Under the pieces are notes generated by a model, which saw only the letters and a list, made by a program, of their open reading frames with translations, was not told the DNA's origin and ran no database searches. Positions 55,581-62,534 of a stretch of 64,000 nucleotides of DNA are shown here, piece after piece (position 1 is the stretch's first letter; every line of letters begins with the position of its first letter). The position numbers were made by a program, and so were the translations under genes. Origin of the DNA: a virus. Where the stretch lies: the IMG/VR virus record IMGVR_UViG_3300046454_000714, positions 23,528 through 87,527 of that record; one strand, written 5' to 3'.

Positions 55581-55669
55581 GGGGCGACTCGAAACGTGAA
55601 CCGAGGGGAGTGGCGTCGAGGCGCAACGCCCCACGCGGCGCAGCGAGTTGGGGTGCCACGATGCGTGAC

Positions 55670-55705
55670 TGTCCAACTAACGATCGATAGTTGGTTAGTT
55701 GGACA
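55670..55705. promoter_or_regulatory. res-like recombination site upstream of the resolvase
   Basis: TGTCCAACTAAC and GTTAGTTGGACA are perfect 12-bp inverted arms around a 12-bp centre. The arms fit the TGTCY...TA half-site of Tn3-family resolvases. Further TGTCC/GGACA half-sites follow at about 55731, 55753 and 55780. Confidence 0.65.
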
Positions 55706-55812
55706 CGTGAGGGTCGAAACGGACATACCTGTACTCGCGGTTGTCCAAAAAGGCTGTACAGAAAGTCTCAATGTCCATGTACTAGGCATGACCCTTTGTT
55801 AGACAATGAAGC

Positions 55813-56466
55813 ATGGAACTCAACTCCCCAGACCTCCTCGCGCCAGTCGGCGGGGGAGGGGCCCTCGTCGGCTACGCCCGCGTCAGCACCAAGGGCCAAC
55901 TCCTCGACCGACAGATCGCAGCCCTCGAAGCCGCCGGATGCCAACGGATCTTCAGCGACAAGAAGTCCGGCAAGAACACCGAGCGCGAGGAGCTCTGGAA
56001 GGCCCTCGACTACTCGCGCGGAGGCGACACCATCGTCGTTCCATCGCTCGACCGCCTCGGTCGCTCCATCCAAGACCTCATCACCATCGTCGCCAGCCTC
56101 CGCGAGCGCGCCATCGGCTTCCGCTCCCTGCACGAGTCCCTCGACACCACCACCCCCGGCGGCCGGCTCGTCTTCCATGTCTTCGCCGCCCTCGCCGAGT
56201 TCATCCGCGAACTCATCGTGCAGGGCACCCATGAGGGCCTCGCAGCTGCGCGCGCCCGCGGGCAGCGACTCGGTCGGCCGCCGGCGATGGCTGAGGAGCA
56301 GATCCGCCACGCGTACACGATGCTCACCGACCCCGAGGCGTCCATCACCTCGATCGCCAAGCTCCTCGGCGTCAGCCGCACCACGATCTACAAGTACGTG
56401 CCCGAACTCGCGGCCGGGCGAGCCTCCCTCGTGTCCGCCACCGGCCGCAAGGAAGTCACGTCATGA
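55813..56466 (+). CDS. Serine resolvase (Tn3 family)
   Basis: 217 residues. The catalytic domain begins V-G-Y-A-R-V-S-T (Ser nucleophile). V-P-S-L-D-R-L-G-R-S and L-A-E-F-I-R-E-L-I follow. The C-terminus is an HTH domain (I-A-K-L-L-G-V-S-R-T-T-I-Y-K-Y). Length and motifs are complete. It could resolve dimers of an extrachromosomal form or invert a local segment. The res-like site lies just upstream. Confidence 0.9.
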   Translation: MELNSPDLLAPVGGGGALVGYARVSTKGQLLDRQIAALEAAGCQRIFSDKKSGKNTEREELWKALDYSRGGDTIVVPSLDRLGRSIQDLITIVASLRERAIGFRSLHESLDTTTPGGRLVFHVFAALAEFIRELIVQGTHEGLAAARARGQRLGRPPAMAEEQIRHAYTMLTDPEASITSIAKLLGVSRTTIYKYVPELAAGRASLVSATGRKEVTS

Positions 56467-56942
56467 CGCCCGCACCTGTGTGTTGGGGCTGGCCCACTGA
56501 ACTGCCGACCACAGAGGGCGTCCGGCAGAAGTTCCTCGCGGACGCCGAACGCAAGGGGTGCACGCCGGGGCAAGCCGGAGTTCTGTGGGACCTTGAGCTT
56601 GCCGCAGACGCACTCATCGGTGGCGATGACGGCGTCCTGGCTCGCTGGCAGGACGGCCGGTGCGCGATCTGCGGGCGGGTGCGCGACCTCGTCCTCGATC
56701 ATGACCACGCGACGGGTCTCGTGCGCGGCTGGCTCTGCAACTCCTGCAACACCACAGAGGGAACGAACCAGGAGCCGGACACCATCTTCTCCCTATACCG
56801 AGAGCGCCACCCGGCGGTGATCCTCGGCCTCACGATCCGCTACCTCAACCCCATCACCGGCGAGTACGCCACGCCGCAGCTCGCGACTGAGGTCGACTGG
56901 GATGAGAAGTGGACCGACGCGGCCTCGGAGGGCATCCTGTGA
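56463..56942 (+). CDS. Recombination endonuclease VII-like nuclease, second copy
   Basis: 159 residues overlapping the resolvase stop by 4 bp. C-A-I-C-G, V-L-D-H-D-H-A-T-G and V-R-G-W-L-C-N-S-C-N form the full zinc and catalytic core of the family; N-terminal helices recognise DNA. It is distinct in flanking sequence from the copy at 406-984. Confidence 0.88.
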   Translation: MTPAPVCWGWPTELPTTEGVRQKFLADAERKGCTPGQAGVLWDLELAADALIGGDDGVLARWQDGRCAICGRVRDLVLDHDHATGLVRGWLCNSCNTTEGTNQEPDTIFSLYRERHPAVILGLTIRYLNPITGEYATPQLATEVDWDEKWTDAASEGIL

Positions 56943-57202
56943 CCCGCAACGACACCTGGAACGGTGAACCCCTGGACCGCGTCAGCGAAGTCCATGACCA
57001 TGCCGCGATCCACTACCGCATCCATGACGTCGACGGCGGCAGGCTGCTGGCGTTCGGCACGGCACGGCCGGGGCCGCGCGGTTGGTTGGACATCGCCGCG
57101 CACTATCGTCAGGTACAGGCAGCGCATCCTGGTCTTTTTCTTGTGCTTCGTGAGTACGACGCCGAGGCGGGAGGCGACTTCGGTCGAGAGGTCGGACCGT
57201 AG
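56939..57202 (+). CDS. Small hypothetical protein
   Basis: 87 residues from GTG 56939 (GTGA overlap). Beta strands with H-Y-R-I-H-D-V-D-G-G-R-L-L-A-F and A-H-P-G-L-F-L-V-L-R-E-Y. Part of the resolvase operon. Unknown. Confidence 0.55.
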   Translation: MTRNDTWNGEPLDRVSEVHDHAAIHYRIHDVDGGRLLAFGTARPGPRGWLDIAAHYRQVQAAHPGLFLVLREYDAEAGGDFGREVGP

Positions 57203-57268
57203 ACACGCCTCGTGCCACACTGAGCCTGCCCCTGCCGCGCATCCCCCGTCGCGACAGGGGCTCAGTCG

Positions 57269-57466
57269 TCACCGCCCCCACGGCCGCCGCTCATCGCCCT
57301 GCACCTGCCGCCCGGCGCCGACCCGCCGCCAGCACCCCACAGCCCCCACCCCGAGCGCGATGACAATGACCAGCTCAACCGGATCCCCGTGCGCGACGAC
57401 GCTCATGACGCCGCCGATGGTAAGCGCGGTCAGGAACAGGGCGAGCAGCAGCCAGACGAACTTCAC
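57269..57466 (-). CDS. Two-span membrane protein
   Basis: 65 residues from GTG 57466 (GGGGGT upstream). Spans at about 3-23 and 29-46, then a basic tail with G-R-Q-V-Q-G-D-E-R-R. Leftward, convergent with the previous operon. Confidence 0.55.
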   Translation of the reverse strand: MKFVWLLLALFLTALTIGGVMSVVAHGDPVELVIVIALGVGAVGCWRRVGAGRQVQGDERRPWGR

Positions 57467-57572
57467 GGGACCCCCAAGATGGTGAGGGTGGGAATCTAGC
57501 GGACAGGGCATGAGTTTTCCCGCCCGCGTTCTGCCAGACTGGGGGTGCGATCGTCGTCTGCTCGTGGGAAAC

Positions 57573-57716
57573 CCGGGCGCCCGGTGTCCCTGGGTCTTAG
57601 CCGACGGCGCAGTCTGGTCGGCACGCCGGTAAGGGCCAGGTACAGGAGCGTGAGCACAATCCTGGCCACCAGCACTCATCTGCCGGGATCAGGTCGGAAC
57701 CAGGCAACTGGATCCC
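57573..57716 (+). ncRNA. Candidate structured non-coding RNA
   Basis: In a 435-bp gap without a convincing gene, four ordered hairpins occur: CCGGGCGCCCGG (57573-57584); GCCGAC/GTCGGC (57600-57605, 57617-57622); GGCCAGG/CCTGGCC (57634-57640, 57661-57667); GGGATC/GATCCC (57685-57690, 57711-57716) with an inner CCAG-GCAA-CTGG that has a GNRA tetraloop. A very strong terminator follows at 57751. The strand is assumed from the terminator position. No known RNA family is recognised. Confidence 0.5.
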
Positions 57717-57750
57717 TCCCGCCTTGAGCGGGTTGTGGCCCCCGGAGACT

Positions 57751-57789
57751 GCGAGAGCCCGGCCGAGTTCCTACCGGCCGGGCTCTCGC
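57751..57789. terminator. Very strong hairpin after the candidate RNA
   Basis: GCGAGAGCCCGGCC and GGCCGGGCTCTCGC form a perfect 14-bp stem with an 11-nt loop. Likely terminator usable from either side. Confidence 0.75.
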
Positions 57790-57877
57790 GCGTTCAGGTT
57801 TAGTTGAAGTCGCCGGCCCGAAGTTCAAGGTTGCGGCCGTTTCCTTGAACTTGCGCCGCTCCCGCTTGCCCCACAAT

Positions 57878-57893
57878 TCGAACACATGCTCTA
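57878..57893 (+). promoter_or_regulatory. SOS-box-like site upstream of the LexA-like gene
   Basis: TCGAACACATGCTCTA matches 14 of 16 positions of the actinobacterial LexA box form TCGAACACATGTTCGA. It lies 9 bp before the start codon, where binding would block transcription. Confidence 0.6.
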
Positions 57894-57901
57894 GTCGTGT
57901 C

Positions 57902-58126
57902 ATGGCGAGACACCAGGCCGATGACCTCACGGAGCGGCAGGAGGATATCCTCCACTGCATCCGCGAAACCCTCGCAGCCTGCGGCGAAGCACCCACCGTC
58001 CGCGAGATCAGCCGCTACGTGGGCCTGCGCAGTATCAGCGCCGTCCACTACCAGCTGAGCCAGTTGGAGCGGAAGGGCGCCATCAAGCGGGACGTCTGCC
58101 TGCCGCGGCGGATCCGGCTCCTGTGA
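57902..58126 (+). CDS. LexA-like N-terminal DNA-binding domain protein
   Basis: 74 residues. L-T-E-R-Q-E-D-I-L-H-C-I-R and P-T-V-R-E-I-S-R-Y-V-G-L-R-S-I-S-A-V-H-Y-Q-L follow the LexA winged helix closely. The S24 protease half is absent, so it cannot self-cleave; it may compete with host LexA or keep phage genes repressed. The start lies close to CTAGTCGTGT, a sequence also found before the HTH gene at 59779, suggesting leaderless transcription. Confidence 0.75.
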   Translation: MARHQADDLTERQEDILHCIRETLAACGEAPTVREISRYVGLRSISAVHYQLSQLERKGAIKRDVCLPRRIRLL

Positions 58127-58317
58127 CCGGCCGCTTCCACCTCACCCTGACCGTCGACGGCCGCCCAGCCATGCAGGGCTGGTGGTCGGTGAGGGCGACA
58201 GCCGACCGTAAGTATCGGGAGTGGATCGGGGAGCAGGGCTCCAAGCCGGGCGCGCGGATCGTGCTCGTCGACGAGGAGACGGGCGACGTGCTGGCGGAGT
58301 GGCCGGACGAGGACTGA
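58123..58317 (+). CDS. Small beta-rich protein
   Basis: 64 residues from GTG 58123 in a GTGA overlap. H-L-T-L-T-V-D-G-R-P and G-A-R-I-V-L-V-D-E-E-T-G strands. Co-expressed with the LexA-like gene. Unknown. Confidence 0.6.
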   Translation: MTGRFHLTLTVDGRPAMQGWWSVRATADRKYREWIGEQGSKPGARIVLVDEETGDVLAEWPDED

Positions 58318-58384
58318 GCCCGTGTTGTCAGTGCGGGATCGTAGAGTGGCCGTACTCATCCGCGCTCGCTGCTGCGCGGTGCTT

Positions 58385-58421
58385 GCCCCGCCCCTGATGG
58401 ACAGCGCCACGGGGGCGGGGC
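58385..58421 (+). terminator. Hairpin upstream of the next gene
   Basis: GCCCCGCCCC and GGGGCGGGGC form a perfect 10-bp stem, 18 bp before GTG 58440. It resembles the leader hairpins at 21397, 24776 and 27102. Confidence 0.6.
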
Positions 58422-58439
58422 GCTCGACTTGGAGGGCCT

Positions 58440-58823
58440 GTGGGAATCACGCTCCGGTTCGTGGGCGGCCCCGCCGACGGCCGCTCCTTCTCGATCCCCA
58501 GCGACAGTCCTCCTCCACTCTTCCTGATCCCGACACCGCAGCCGCTCCCCATGCTGCTGGCCGCGCCTGAGCCTTCCCTCACGCAGGCGGCCGAGTACGA
58601 ACCGCTGCGCGAGGATGGTTGGGCGCGCCGGGCGGATGACGGCGCCTACCTGTACAGGCATCGCCCCGCGCCTGTCTCGCCGGAGGAGCGGCGCGCCCTG
58701 GAACAGGCCCGCGAGGAAGCACGGCTCGCGGAAGAGCGGCGGTCGGCGGAGCTGAGGGAGGCCTGGGAGGAGATCCGCAAGGAACGTCCCGGCTACCCGG
58801 GGGACTGGCGCGACCTCTTCTAG
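58440..58823 (+). CDS. Hypothetical protein
   Basis: 127 residues from GTG 58440 (TTGGAGG upstream). R-F-V-G-G-P-A-D-G-R-S-F near the start is shared by several actinobacterial proteins of unknown function. A charged coiled coil (R-R-A-L-E-Q-A-R-E-E-A-R) occupies the second half. Confidence 0.6.
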   Translation: MGITLRFVGGPADGRSFSIPSDSPPPLFLIPTPQPLPMLLAAPEPSLTQAAEYEPLREDGWARRADDGAYLYRHRPAPVSPEERRALEQAREEARLAEERRSAELREAWEEIRKERPGYPGDWRDLF

Positions 58824-59038
58824 CCCTCGGCCTCCCCGTGCCGCACGACCTGCTTCAACCCCATCTCAACGTCGATCCGCGCCACCTCGCGGCCCGCCTC
58901 TTTCGCCTGCTGCACGAACTCGTCGATGCCCGCGTGTACGGCGTGCGCGGTGTCGACGGTGAGGGCGCCGGCCTGGATCTCCTCCCAGGCGCGGGCTTCG
59001 AGGGCGAGCAGGTCGGGAGGGAAGTCGATGGTGGCCAC
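58820..59038 (-). CDS. Small hypothetical protein
   Basis: 72 residues from GTG 59038, convergent with the previous gene. Helical: A-L-E-A-R-A-W-E-E-I-Q-A-G and an M-G-L-K-Q-V-V-R-H-G-E end. The style recurs in Streptomyces phages; function unknown. Confidence 0.55.
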   Translation of the reverse strand: MATIDFPPDLLALEARAWEEIQAGALTVDTAHAVHAGIDEFVQQAKEAGREVARIDVEMGLKQVVRHGEAEG

Positions 59039-59117
59039 CGGGGGATCCTATGCCGGACGATCTCGCCGGTATGACGTCAGAGGAAGTGAGGGCGTCACCG
59101 ATCAGGGAGGCAGCGCG

Positions 59118-59330
59118 ATGGCCAGCGACTACATGAGGTGCCTCAACGGCATGCTCGTCATGGACGGCGTCTACGGGGTCACCTACAACGTGGACACCGT
59201 CGAGTCGATCGACGGAAACCTCGACAGCATGCGGTCGCGGCCGGACCACCCTGACATCGACCGCCTCCTGGATGCGCGGCGCCATGTCAGCGTCCTCAAC
59301 TTCATCTGGCCGCCCGTCGAGGAGAGCTGA
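59118..59330 (+). CDS. Small hypothetical protein
   Basis: 70 residues from ATG 59118 (AGGGAGG upstream). M-L-V-M-D-G-V-Y-G-V-T-Y-N and R-H-V-S-V-L-N-F-I. Unknown. Confidence 0.6.
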   Translation: MASDYMRCLNGMLVMDGVYGVTYNVDTVESIDGNLDSMRSRPDHPDIDRLLDARRHVSVLNFIWPPVEES

Positions 59331-59494
59331 GCCGCTTCCGTGACGTGCGCGCGCATAGCCCCCAGTACCCTCACCACAGGGGCGTCCCGTGTGCGACTGG
59401 CCGGGGGCTGGGGTTCGGCGGCGGCCGGACTTGAACGGGAGAGCTGTACTGCGCCCATCCCGTGTGGCCGTCCGACGGCGGGACCCGGACGGCA

Positions 59495-59683
59495 CTACGC
59501 CGCCTCAACCAGCCCGTCCCGTTCTGCCGCCACGGCCACCGTCCACTCGTCCCGCAGCACCTCATACCGCTGCCGCGTCTCCCCGTACAGCCAGCAGCCC
59601 GCCGCAGCGACGAGGGCGCGGATCTCCTCGTTCACCACAGCGGCAGGGCGTAGAGAGCCCGGGGTGGGGGGAGTGGTGGGCAT
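59495..59683 (-). CDS. Small hypothetical protein
   Basis: 62 residues; ATG 59683 preferred, TTG 59689 possible. N-E-E-I-R-A-L-V-A-A-A and R-Q-R-Y-E-V-L-R-D-E-W form two helices seen in many Streptomyces accessory proteins. No ribosome-binding site is clear, so it may be leaderless. Confidence 0.5.
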   Translation of the reverse strand: MPTTPPTPGSLRPAAVVNEEIRALVAAAGCWLYGETRQRYEVLRDEWTVAVAAERDGLVEAA

Positions 59684-59751
59684 GGTCAAAGTCTATCGGC
59701 GGGCACCGTCAGAGCGTTTACCGGTACGTGTCCGGATCCGGTCTAGCCACC

Positions 59752-59769
59752 TTGCAGGACGTCCTGCAA
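59752..59769. promoter_or_regulatory. Perfect 18-bp palindromic operator
   Basis: TTGCAGGACGTCCTGCAA ends 9 bp before GTG 59779. The 5' arm could also serve as a -35 region. Likely operator of the HTH protein that follows. Confidence 0.7.
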
Positions 59770-59778
59770 ACTAGTCGT

Positions 59779-60021
59779 GTGGCAGATGAAAGACAGCCCG
59801 ACCTGTGGACCATCGACGACGTCGCACGCGAACTCGGCATCAAACCGACGAGCGCGAGCGGCGCCCTCTCACGCATGGGCATCCGAGCCCACAGCTTCCG
59901 CCCCCACCCCGCCAGCAACCGGGCGCAAGCCCTGTACGACCCCGAGCAGGTCAAGGCGGCGCACGCCGTCCGGCCCGGCCGGGGCACCCGGACCGACCTC
60001 AACGACAAGGATCAGGAATGA
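59779..60021 (+). CDS. Small helix-turn-helix regulator
   Basis: 80 residues from GTG 59779, probably leaderless. I-D-D-V-A-R-E-L-G-I-K-P-T-S-A-S-G-A-L-S-R-M-G is a DNA-binding helix-turn-helix. The palindrome just upstream suggests autorepression. It heads a four-gene operon. Confidence 0.65.
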   Translation: MADERQPDLWTIDDVARELGIKPTSASGALSRMGIRAHSFRPHPASNRAQALYDPEQVKAAHAVRPGRGTRTDLNDKDQE

Positions 60022-60329
60022 CCGCAACGACCGACTGGCCCGTGGGCGTCATCGCCCGCTACCTCACCGCGGGCGGCGCCACCGTCGACCTCACACCGGG
60101 GGAGTACTCCTACGACGCGGGCGATGGAATCGTCGGCAGCCGCAACCTGACGCGCGCAGCCTGCGCCGGATGCCTTGCTCTCGAAGAGTTCAAGCACTGG
60201 CGGCCCGTCCAGCGCCTGACCTTCGTGGACGATGTGCGCGACCCAGAGGCGGCCAAGCGCGAGGCCCGTGAGTGGGCGCAGGAGCACGCCGCGAAGTGCC
60301 GCGCCATGCCGAAGCCAGCGGGAGACTGA
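60018..60329 (+). CDS. Hypothetical protein with Cys pair
   Basis: 103 residues, ATGA overlap with the regulator. A-A-C-A-G-C motif, then A-R-E-W-A-Q-E-H-A-A-K-C. A zinc-stabilised helical protein is possible. Unknown. Confidence 0.6.
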   Translation: MTATTDWPVGVIARYLTAGGATVDLTPGEYSYDAGDGIVGSRNLTRAACAGCLALEEFKHWRPVQRLTFVDDVRDPEAAKREAREWAQEHAAKCRAMPKPAGD

Positions 60330-60577
60330 TGGCCGCCTACGAAGTCGCCGCCTATCGTGGCAACCGCAACTGGTACCGGAAGATCGCCGACTATCGGCAG
60401 ACCGTGCGCGACGAGGACGGGAAGCCCCCGGCCCGGGAGCGGGCGGATTCACTCGCCAGAGAGTTGCTGGAACGGTCCCACCGCAACCGTTTCGGCTGGA
60501 CCCGCACCCGCATCGACATCCAGCCCAAAGAGGTACCCGATGAGCGAAGTTACCCGGCGATTGGAGGTCGACCGTGA
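60329..60577 (+). CDS. Small hypothetical protein
   Basis: 82 residues in a TGATG overlap. Basic, with R-G-N-R-N-W-Y-R-K-I-A and R-F-G-W-T-R-T. It overlaps the next gene by 38 bp in a different frame. Confidence 0.55.
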   Translation: MAAYEVAAYRGNRNWYRKIADYRQTVRDEDGKPPARERADSLARELLERSHRNRFGWTRTRIDIQPKEVPDERSYPAIGGRP

Positions 60578-60920
60578 GGCCGTCCTGCGTGCAGCCGCCG
60601 AGAAAGTGCGAGCGAAGGGGCCAGCTGAAATCCGCGCGTGGTTCAACTACTACGCCCCGGATGGCGCGCAACCCAGCCATTCGGAGCGGATCGCGGGAGC
60701 AGTAGATGCGGTAGCAAGATTGATTGAGCCGGAGCTTTCGGACGGCGACTCTCCCTCCGCGCTGCCGTCGATCCATGGGACCGATATCGAAGGGTTCTGT
60801 CCCGCCTGCGGTCACCCGACGTTGCGCGTCGGCGACGGCGGCCACCTCGTCTGCACGCTGATGGACTGCCCGAAACCTGAAGCCGCCGATGAGCTGCTGA
60901 CCAACCCGGCGAGTGGATAG
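60540..60920 (+). CDS. DUF6085-like protein
   Basis: 126 residues. The N-terminal part is helical; the C-terminal I-H-G-T-D-I-E-G-F-C-P-A-C-G, L-V-C-T-L-M-D-C-P is a zinc ribbon I associate with DUF6085. Function unknown. Confidence 0.65.
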   Translation: MSEVTRRLEVDREAVLRAAAEKVRAKGPAEIRAWFNYYAPDGAQPSHSERIAGAVDAVARLIEPELSDGDSPSALPSIHGTDIEGFCPACGHPTLRVGDGGHLVCTLMDCPKPEAADELLTNPASG

Positions 60921-60932
60921 CCTGCCCAATCA

Positions 60933-61379
60933 TCACCGAAGCCCCGCCACCGCGCGGGGCTTCGGCATGTCAGCCCTCGGCGGGCGGCTTGGTGGCGAGG
61001 GGCCGGTGCAGTTGACCGCCCAGCCGGAAGCCGTGAATGCCCACCCGGCCTCGCGCGCCTGCCGCATCACGGCATCCAGGGTCAGCGGTCGACCGGCGGC
61101 ATCGACGAACAAAGGCCCCTCGGTTCGACCTTCGATGAGCATCCGCAGCGCGACAGCAGACGTCGGCGAGAACGGGGCCGCCTTCGGGGCGCCCTGCTTC
61201 GGGAACTCCACAACAACGGTCCGGGCCCTCAGGTCGACGTCCCGCACATCCAGCGACAGCAGGTCGTCCCGCCGCAGGTTGCCCTCCCAGAGCAGCGCCC
61301 ACAGCACCCGGTGTGCGAACGGGATCGACTCGTCGGCGACCAACTGGAGGTAGCGGTCGCGGGTGATGGGTTCGGTCAT
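60933..61379 (-). CDS. Truncated tyrosine-recombinase-like protein
   Basis: 148 residues. A-L-L-W-E-G-N-L-R-R-D-D-L-L-S-L-D-V-R-D-V-D-L matches the first catalytic block of tyrosine recombinases (with Arg), and L-T-L-D-A-V-M-R-Q follows. The H-x-x-R and Tyr blocks are missing and the C-terminus runs into terminator sequence. It probably cannot recombine DNA; a DNA-binding or decoy role is possible. Confidence 0.6.
   Translation of the reverse strand: MTEPITRDRYLQLVADESIPFAHRVLWALLWEGNLRRDDLLSLDVRDVDLRARTVVVEFPKQGAPKAAPFSPTSAVALRMLIEGRTEGPLFVDAAGRPLTLDAVMRQAREAGWAFTASGWAVNCTGPSPPSRPPRADMPKPRAVAGLR
60936..60965. terminator. Terminator after the four-gene operon
   Basis: CCGAAGCCCCGC and GCGGGGCTTCGG form a perfect 12-bp stem. 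It overlaps the last codons of the leftward recombinase-like gene. Confidence 0.75.
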
Positions 61380-61654
61380 TGGGACAGTGTGCCCGGCGCG
61401 GGCTGCTTCTGGGCGACGAACGATCCGAGCCCCGGCTCCGTGTAGATAAGCCCCTCATCCCGCAGCCCGCCATGCACTTTCTGTGCGGTCGCCTGGGCGA
61501 TGCCGAACTCGGCACTCAACTGGATGACCGAGGGCACGCGCGTGCGGGGCGGGTAGGTGCCATCGGCGATCCGCTGCCGGATCACTGCGGCTACCTGCTT
61601 CCACCTGGGCACATCCGCCTCGAATTCGATCACACCGTCAACGTGACACGCCAT
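61376..61654 (-). CDS. Short GntR-family regulator
   Basis: 92 residues; ATG 61654 chosen, GTG 61633 possible. Only the GntR winged helix is present: V-A-A-V-I-R-Q-R-I-A-D-G-T-Y, S-V-I-Q-L-S-A-E-F-G-I-A-Q-A-T-A-Q-K and L-I-Y-T-E-P-G-L-G-S-F-V. No effector domain, as in several Streptomyces plasmid regulators. Its stop overlaps the recombinase-like start. Confidence 0.7.
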   Translation of the reverse strand: MACHVDGVIEFEADVPRWKQVAAVIRQRIADGTYPPRTRVPSVIQLSAEFGIAQATAQKVHGGLRDEGLIYTEPGLGSFVAQKQPAPGTLSQ

Positions 61655-61689
61655 CCCATGCCACGCGAGATGTCGCATACGAGGCACGG

Positions 61690-61703
61690 CATAGCATGCT
61701 ATG
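61690..61703. promoter_or_regulatory. 14-bp palindrome upstream of the short GntR gene
   Basis: CATAGCATGCTATG is fully palindromic and AT-richer than its surroundings, 36 bp upstream of the GntR start. Likely operator. Confidence 0.6.
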
Positions 61704-61784
61704 TCTAAGCTGCTGAAACGAAGCCCTCGCGACCGCCCGTACAGCAGTCCGGGGGCGTGGACGACACCGACGTGGAGCGCCGCC

Positions 61785-62015
61785 ATGGAAGAGCGTAGAG
61801 ACGGACCACCCGAGCCGGTAACCCGGCCGCCCGTCATAACCTCCGGCGCCGGGACGCTCAGCCCACTCCAGCAGGCCTGGAGCGCCTACGTCACCCATGC
61901 CACCGGCTGCGACGACTGCCGGGACATCGACAGCGCCGCCTGCGAGACCGCGGGGGAGCTGTGGCGGGCCTATCAGGCGACAGGTGATGAGGCGTACCGG
62001 CAGATGCCCCGCTGA
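61785..62015 (+). CDS. Small Cys-containing protein
   Basis: 76 residues from ATG 61785 (GGAGCG upstream). T-G-C-D-D-C-R-D-I-D-S-A-A-C is a possible zinc site, followed by a helix E-L-W-R-A-Y-Q-A. Divergent from the short GntR gene and perhaps controlled with it. Confidence 0.55.
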   Translation: MEERRDGPPEPVTRPPVITSGAGTLSPLQQAWSAYVTHATGCDDCRDIDSAACETAGELWRAYQATGDEAYRQMPR

Positions 62016-62166
62016 TCGCCCGGCCGCCGCCCAGACCCCGCGGCGGTACGGGTCACACGGGGCGCGAACGGGAACGCTCTGGCCAGAGGGTCGCGGTGGG
62101 CTAGATGTTCACATGGGGCACGCCGATTCCGCACAGGTATATGCAACGGGCACGGTTCCCTTACCG

Positions 62167-62191
62167 CAGGTTTACCTGTTGACTATTAGTC
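62167..62191. promoter_or_regulatory. Short palindromes in the gap before the XRE gene
   Basis: CAGGT-TT-ACCTG (62167-62178) and GACTA-T-TAGTC (62181-62191) lie in a 211-bp gap (62016-62226) with no gene seen. Confidence 0.45.
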
Positions 62192-62226
62192 GATAGCCCG
62201 GCCCAGACCCCGCCGGAGCTGCCTAT

Positions 62227-62472
62227 TCAGCTGCCCCCGAGGAGGTCTGTCACGTGGACTCGCAGCGCGTGCGCGATGAGCAGGAGATCCGCGTACCTCG
62301 GGTCCGTGACCGCATTCTCATACCGCTGCACGGTCCTTCGCTCTACGCCGGCGAGGTTCCCTAACTGCTCCTGGGAGAGTTCCGCGGCGCGGCGGAGGTC
62401 GGCGATGCGCTTACCGAGGGCGATCTGGCGGGCGCGGACCCAGTCGGGTCTCGTGTTGCGGCGGGCTGGCAC
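62227..62472 (-). CDS. XRE-family repressor
   Basis: 81 residues. R-I-A-D-L-R-R-A-A-E-L-S-Q-E-Q-L-G-N-L-A-G-V-E-R-R-T-V-Q-R-Y-E is a complete lambda-Cro/XRE helix-turn-helix with a short C-terminal helix. It lies next to the integrase side of the element and is a candidate lysogeny or integrase regulator. Confidence 0.75.
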   Translation of the reverse strand: MPARRNTRPDWVRARQIALGKRIADLRRAAELSQEQLGNLAGVERRTVQRYENAVTDPRYADLLLIAHALRVHVTDLLGGS

Positions 62473-62534
62473 CCGGTAAACCGTTTCGGCCAGTCGATCT
62501 TGTGTCAGTACCTAAACTGTCGCGTTCGGTCTTT

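Noticed and set aside
57685-57720. AGGTCGGAACCAGGCAAC looked like the SRP RNA domain IV.
   Set aside because: The invariant AGGTCCGGAAGGAAGCAG-type sequence and the apical loop geometry are not present.
57941-57954. GGAGGATATCCTCC palindrome as another copy of the GntR operator.
   Set aside because: It shares only the GGATATCC centre, lies inside a coding region, and lacks the TTGG arms.
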